Of a DNA stretch of 45,380 nt, positions 41,636-45,380 are shown one piece after another. The position numbers and the translations under genes were made by a program. The notes under the pieces are model-generated. The model was not told the DNA's origin. It saw nothing but the letters and a program-made list of their open reading frames with translations, and did not search any database. The stretch is from Propionibacteriaceae bacterium (GTDB lineage Bacteria; Actinomycetota; Actinomycetes; Propionibacteriales; Propionibacteriaceae). Where the stretch lies: assembly GCA_027492675.1 (NCBI GenBank), contig JAPUEI010000019.1:68191-113570 (forward strand), given 5' to 3'. Each line of letters starts with the position of its first letter. Within the stretch, counting starts at the first letter, position 1.

Positions 41636-42580
41636 TCATGGTCGTTCGACGGCGGGAGCGGCTCGGCGTTGGGCAGCAGCTGACTCAGCGATCGCCTTCC
41701 CCATCGTGGCCAGCCGTGCGACACGGTCCTGGATGCCCAGGGGAGTCGGCCCCAGACCGATCTTCAGGCCGAGATAGTCCAGCGACCCGGCCGCGGCGAC
41801 GCTCTCCCGGATTCGGTCGGCTGTGAGGAGCGACGAACCCGGCGACCCCTCCACCTCTCGCGACGGAAGGTGCGCGTCGATCCACGGGTAGCCGAAGTCG
41901 GTCGCAACAGGCGAGCAACTCGAGAACATGACTCCGCTCAACACCCCGGCCGCGCGCGCGGACTCGATGTGACGTGTCGCGCGGTCCGCACTGCGTCCCT
42001 CGATCGCCGACCGCGCCCAGTTGATCGTGATCCCCACGGGCGTGCCGGTCGCCGCCTCGACCCCGGCGACCGCGGCGATCTCATCCTCGAGCTCGAGGAA
42101 GCCCTTCTCCGGTGCCCAAGAGGGGCGCCTCGCATCGCAGTGCTCAACGACGAGCTTCGCGCCGGACCAGTCCCACGCGGCAAGTAGGGCCAGCGACTCG
42201 GCCAGCGCGTCGACGCGCCCGCCGGCTCGGGGTGCGCTATGAAGCTCCACGGCTACTGGCAGGGGCCCTGCGGCCGCCACTGCCTCCACGTAGTCGCGAA
42301 TCCCGGCGGCGAAGTTGATCGCCCGGGCTCGCCCCTCGGCGTCCTCCGAGGCCAACCCGAAGACCGGATCGGCGCTCATGCGGTTCATGGTTCCCGGGAT
42401 CGCCGTGATGACGGCCCGCCAGTCTCGTGGTGCGCCGTCCGGCCACTCGACCCCGCCAGCTGAGTGGTACGGCAGTTCCAGGCCTCCGTACAGCCCGGAC
42501 GCGCCGAGCAGCTCGAACAGTCGACGGCGCTGATCCGGGTCATCAGGTTCGATCGGGTATGCCCCGAGGATCAGGCTCAC
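41636..42580 (-). CDS. DUF4862-like TIM-barrel protein (sugar isomerase-like)
   Basis: This 314-residue protein opens with LILGAYPIEP and contains GGLELPYH, VAVELHSAPRAGG, LVVEHCDARRP, GITINWARSAIEG and DYLGLKIGLGP. The repeated strands ending in Glu/His/Asp are typical of xylose-isomerase-like barrels. I recognise it tentatively as DUF4862, a family of unknown reaction. The GTG start at 42580 follows GGGAGGAGA. A hexosaminidase fossil follows it, and the GntR gene lies 46 bases upstream on the same strand, which suggests amino-sugar metabolism under GntR control. Confidence 0.65.
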   Translation of the reverse strand: MSLILGAYPIEPDDPDQRRRLFELLGASGLYGGLELPYHSAGGVEWPDGAPRDWRAVITAIPGTMNRMSADPVFGLASEDAEGRARAINFAAGIRDYVEAVAAAGPLPVAVELHSAPRAGGRVDALAESLALLAAWDWSGAKLVVEHCDARRPSWAPEKGFLELEDEIAAVAGVEAATGTPVGITINWARSAIEGRSADRATRHIESARAAGVLSGVMFSSCSPVATDFGYPWIDAHLPSREVEGSPGSSLLTADRIRESVAAAGSLDYLGLKIGLGPTPLGIQDRVARLATMGKAIAESAAAQRRAAPAVERP

Positions 42581-42626
42581 GCTGGACTCTCCTCCCGAGG
42601 TGAAGGGCTTGGATCGCGTTGGATGC

Positions 42627-43445
42627 TCAATCGGCGTCGTGCTCGCTCATTCCGAGCCGATCACGCAGACCCAGGAAGTGATTGCGCATGGCGACGCGCG
42701 CGCCTCGCGCGTCACCGGCTTTGACGGCCAACAGGATCGTGTGATGGCGGTCGGCCGTGAGCATTGCGGCCACGGCATCCTCGTCCCCCCAGGTCACCAG
42801 CTCCCTGAAGACGCTCCAGAAGACCCGGATCAGGGAGGTGGCCACGGGGTTCCGCAGCGGCTCATACAGGACTTCATGGAACTCCTGGTCGGTGCGAGGA
42901 TCGATTGCTCCTCGTTCTGCCTCCGCGTCCATGCGCTCGAGGATCACGGTGAGGCGATCGGCGTCCGGGGCGAGGCGATCGCTGATGAGGCTGCTCAGCA
43001 ATCCCTGTTCGAGGGACTCGCGCACCTCGATCAGGTGGCGCAGGTATTCCTTGCCGTCGGTCGATGCGATACGGGAGTGGAACAGCAGCTCGTCGGTCAA
43101 AGCTGTCATCGAGAGTTCGCCGACGAAGGTGCCGTAGCCGTGCCGTACCTCGATCACACCGATCCCGCGCAGCGTGCGAATCGCCTCACGCAGGGAGTTC
43201 CTGCCGATGTCGAGCTCTTTGGAGAGTTCGGGTTCTGCGGGTAGGAGATCGCCGGGTTTCAGCCCCCGTGCGACGATCAGATCGGTGAGCGCCCTGACGA
43301 CCTCATCGGTGCGCGACCCGGACCGTTCCGGCGCGATCGGGCCCCCGTCCGCCGGGACCCCGTCGATCGCGTCGTGAGATCCGTCGGCGCCGCTGATGGC
43401 AGTTTCGGGGGTCTTCGAGAGACCCAGTGCCTCGGCTGGAGCCAT
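42627..43445 (-). CDS. GntR-family (FadR subfamily) regulator
   Basis: This 272-residue protein begins with a flexible ~40-residue tail, then a winged helix (LKPGDLLPAEPELSKELDIG, RNSLREAIRTLRGIGVIEVRHGYGTFVG in part; about 60-105) and an all-helical FadR-type FCD sensor domain. Asp and His residues (EVRESLEQGLL, FHEVLYEP, ADRHHTILLAVKAGD) could bind a metal and a carboxylate ligand. The start is the ATG at 43445. It is divergent from the peptide-binding lipoprotein and upstream of the DUF4862-like gene. Three matching operator-like sites lie in the shared control region. Confidence 0.88.
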   Translation of the reverse strand: MAPAEALGLSKTPETAISGADGSHDAIDGVPADGGPIAPERSGSRTDEVVRALTDLIVARGLKPGDLLPAEPELSKELDIGRNSLREAIRTLRGIGVIEVRHGYGTFVGELSMTALTDELLFHSRIASTDGKEYLRHLIEVRESLEQGLLSSLISDRLAPDADRLTVILERMDAEAERGAIDPRTDQEFHEVLYEPLRNPVATSLIRVFWSVFRELVTWGDEDAVAAMLTADRHHTILLAVKAGDARGARVAMRNHFLGLRDRLGMSEHDAD

Positions 43446-43499
43446 GGTGATTCCCTTCCGTCTCGCGCCTAGACGAGCAGCATAGCGAGATATTGCCAG

Positions 43500-43510
43500 A
43501 CATGGGACGT
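43500..43510. promoter_or_regulatory. GntR operator-like site 1
   Basis: ACATGGGACGT, a variant of the palindrome ACAT-GGG-ATGT, sits 55 bases upstream of the GntR start. It covers the -35 position for a TATGCT -10 at 43484-43479 on the minus strand, so it could mediate autorepression. Confidence 0.55.
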
Positions 43511-43584
43511 CCTATCACGTGGTGTCCCCTTGCGGCCCCGAAATGGCCTCGGCTTTGGCTCCCAGGCGGCGACACATCCCCTCA

Positions 43585-43614
43585 TTGACACGTGCTGCGA
43601 CCGCCTGGTACGTT
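43585..43614 (+). promoter_or_regulatory. Promoter of the oligopeptide-binding lipoprotein gene
   Basis: TTGACA (43585-43590, perfect consensus) and TACGTT (43609-43614, TAnnnT) are separated by 18 bases. Transcription should begin near 43621, leaving two operator-like sites inside the 5' untranslated region. Confidence 0.65.
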
Positions 43615-43627
43615 CCCCGCACAGCAG

Positions 43628-43669
43628 ACATGGGATGACGTAGGCCCAGACTGATCAGACATGGGATGT
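43628..43669. promoter_or_regulatory. GntR operator-like sites 2 and 3
   Basis: ACATGGGATGA (43628-43638) and the perfect palindrome ACATGGGATGT (43659-43669) are 31 bases apart, about three helical turns. Both follow the predicted transcription start, where a bound repressor would obstruct elongation. A half-site in the opposite orientation, ACATCCC, is at 43574-43580. Confidence 0.65.
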
Positions 43670-43688
43670 TCTCCTGAGGAGCGGTTCA

Positions 43689-45314
43689 ATGAAGCACTGG
43701 ATGAAGGGCCTGAGGCCATTCACGAAGGTCGTCGCGCTGATAGCTGTGGTCGCCGTGGCGACGACCGCCTGTTCTGCGACACCGAGCACGCAGGGTTCGG
43801 GCGGGCCCACCGGGGCAGCCGGCCAGACGATCACCGTCGCCGAGAGCACGCAGGGCAGCGTGGGCGTACAGCAGATCCCCACGCCCTGGATGAACTCCGG
43901 GGACCTGGCCCAGTCCGTGATGTTCCGCGGGCTGTTTCGCGCTGAGGCTGACCTCACCACGGTGAAGCCGGACCTCGCGGAGTCCTACAACGTGTCGGAC
44001 GATGCGAAGACGCTCACCGTCACACTCAAGAAGAACGTGAACTGGTCCGATGGGCAGGCGTTGACCGCGGACGATGTGGTCTGGTCGATCAACTCGATCC
44101 TGCGCGCCGCCCAGGCCAACGCCATCTACGGGACGGCGTTCAAGCAGATCGTGGGCTCCGAGGTCGTCAAGGCTGGCAGCGACGCCACCATGAGCGGCCT
44201 GACCGCGAAGGACAACGTCATCACCTTCTCGCTGAAGAACCCCGTCGCGAATCTCCTGCCGGTCCTGGCCCAGTTCATGATCCTTCCCAAGCACTCGTTG
44301 GAGAAGGTGGACCCGCTGAAGATGGCCGCGGACGCGTTCTGGCAGAAGCCGGTCACCTCGGGCCCGTTCAAGGTCGGGGAGTTGAGCCAGGGCAACTTCA
44401 TCACCTTGATCCCGAATGACAAGTACGAGGGCGCCAAGCCCAAGATCACCAAGATCAATCTGGTGACCTCGAACGACCCGGTCGCCGACGCGAAGGCGGG
44501 CAAGATCGACTACTTCACCAGCAACGACGCCGACATCATCAAGGCCATGGCAGGGGTCACCACGTTCTCCAGCAACCCGGTCAACGTGCTGTTCTACCGC
44601 TACTTCGTGTTCAACCTGTCCGACGCCGGATCGCCGTTCGCGGACATGAAGTCGCGGGAGGCGCTCACGTACGGCGTCGACTGGAACAGCCTGGTCAAGA
44701 GCCTGTACCCGAACATCGGCACAGTGATCAACAGCGGAGTGCCTGATGGGCAGCCCGGTCACTCGTCCGACATTCCGGCCTACACGTTCGACCCGGCGAA
44801 GGCGAAGGCGTTGCTGACAGACGCGAACTTCGACTTCACCAAGACCGTACGGCTGCGCTACTACTACACGGACCAGACCTCCATCAACCTGATGACTGCC
44901 GTGGCCCAGCAGCTGATCGCTCTCGGCATGAAGGTGGAGGTCCTGAAGTTCCAGGGCGATGCCACGACCGAGCTCTACACCACGAAGAAGTACGACGTCG
45001 CGCTCAAGGGCCTGGGGTCATTCGGCTACAACGAGTGGTACGGCGAGTACAGCAACTCGACCTTCGCCAAGATCATCGGCCCGCAGCCCGCCTTCGACAC
45101 CCTGAACGCCCAGCTGAATCAGGCGACGTCGGCGGCGGCCTACCAGGACGTGTTGACGAAGCTGCAGTCCCTCGAGCAGGCCGACCTGCTGAAGCTGCCG
45201 CTCTATTCGCTGAAGCAGTACGTGTTCGTGGGCAAGCGGATCAGCGGAGCGAGTGTGTTCGCCAACCCGCTGTACCTCTACAACAACAACTTCGCGGACT
45301 GGTCTGTGAGCTGA
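43689..45314 (+). CDS. Oligopeptide/dipeptide-type ABC substrate-binding lipoprotein
   Basis: This 541-residue SBP family 5 protein has a signal peptide with lipobox ATTAC and lipidated Cys28. Family segments include LAESYNVSDDAKTLTVTLKKNV, NWSDGQALTADDVVWSI and TSGPFKVGELSQGNFI (shown in part), and a C-terminal peptide-lobe region. Such proteins bind peptides, nickel chelates or oligosaccharides; the ligand cannot be read here. The ATG follows GAGGAG (43676-43681) by seven bases. It is probably the first gene of a dpp/opp-like operon whose permease and ATPase genes lie past the end of the window. Confidence 0.92.
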   Translation: MKHWMKGLRPFTKVVALIAVVAVATTACSATPSTQGSGGPTGAAGQTITVAESTQGSVGVQQIPTPWMNSGDLAQSVMFRGLFRAEADLTTVKPDLAESYNVSDDAKTLTVTLKKNVNWSDGQALTADDVVWSINSILRAAQANAIYGTAFKQIVGSEVVKAGSDATMSGLTAKDNVITFSLKNPVANLLPVLAQFMILPKHSLEKVDPLKMAADAFWQKPVTSGPFKVGELSQGNFITLIPNDKYEGAKPKITKINLVTSNDPVADAKAGKIDYFTSNDADIIKAMAGVTTFSSNPVNVLFYRYFVFNLSDAGSPFADMKSREALTYGVDWNSLVKSLYPNIGTVINSGVPDGQPGHSSDIPAYTFDPAKAKALLTDANFDFTKTVRLRYYYTDQTSINLMTAVAQQLIALGMKVEVLKFQGDATTELYTTKKYDVALKGLGSFGYNEWYGEYSNSTFAKIIGPQPAFDTLNAQLNQATSAAAYQDVLTKLQSLEQADLLKLPLYSLKQYVFVGKRISGASVFANPLYLYNNNFADWSVS

Positions 45315-45325
45315 ATCGGAGTGGT

Positions 45326-45380
<55 letters not shown>

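Overview
The window is high-GC DNA (roughly 68-70 % by eye) from an actinobacterium. The best evidence is the gene set and its order: an AdnB-type helicase-nuclease, NudC, mycoredoxin, UvrD2, WhiB7, an ABC1-family kinase, an E1-like cyclodehydratase-family protein, a DUF2342 protein, a PDZ/Lon-like protease, a PPA1309-family protein and a UPF0182 membrane protein. Most of this block is also found together in mycobacteria and other actinobacteria. I suspect Propionibacteriaceae or a relative, but the sequence alone does not settle that.

Region 1 (1-13.4 kb) is a DNA-repair and redox island. It holds the 3' end of adnB (+), nudC (+), a translationally coupled recC-recB-recD operon (-), mycoredoxin (-) and uvrD2 (+). 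Both double-strand-break resection machines, AdnAB and RecBCD, therefore sit side by side. A four-copy, 22-bp-period repeat lies upstream of recC.

Region 2 (13.4-14.1 kb) is whiB7 with its control region: an AT-rich box next to a -35 element, a 58-codon leader ORF, a hairpin over the leader stop codon, a terminator-like hairpin, and a leader-ORF segment that could pair with the terminator's 5' arm. It looks like a complete transcription attenuator.

Region 3 (14.1-28.5 kb) is conserved housekeeping: ABC1 kinase plus E1-like protein (-), a DUF5679 zinc-ribbon protein (-), a YgjP-like metallopeptidase (+), a DUF2342 protein (-), PDZ/Lon protease, PPA1309 protein and UPF0182 protein (+), a two-subunit M16 peptidase with a DUF1015 protein (-), and a VIT/CCC1 metal transporter (+).

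Region 4 (28.5-45.3 kb) is accessory carbohydrate and peptide metabolism. It has a cyclase-family metalloenzyme, a cytoplasmic GH20 hexosaminidase coupled to an MFS transporter and divergent from a TetR regulator. A seven-gene operon follows on the minus strand (solute-binding lipoprotein, TIM-barrel isomerase, two ABC permeases, SDR, Gfo/Idh/MocA oxidoreductase, VOC protein), divergent from a LacI regulator. Its promoter carries a LacI-type operator between -35 and -10. Next come a fossil of a second GH20 gene, a DUF4862-like protein, a GntR/FadR regulator and a divergent oligopeptide-binding lipoprotein, with three copies of an ACATGGGATGT-type operator between the last two. The likely theme is uptake and breakdown of amino-sugar glycosides or modified sugars, each branch with its own repressor.

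The last ~55 bases (a 32-base G run followed by G/C-only sequence) look like a contig-end artefact. I saw no tRNA, rRNA, CRISPR array, insertion sequence or phage genes.
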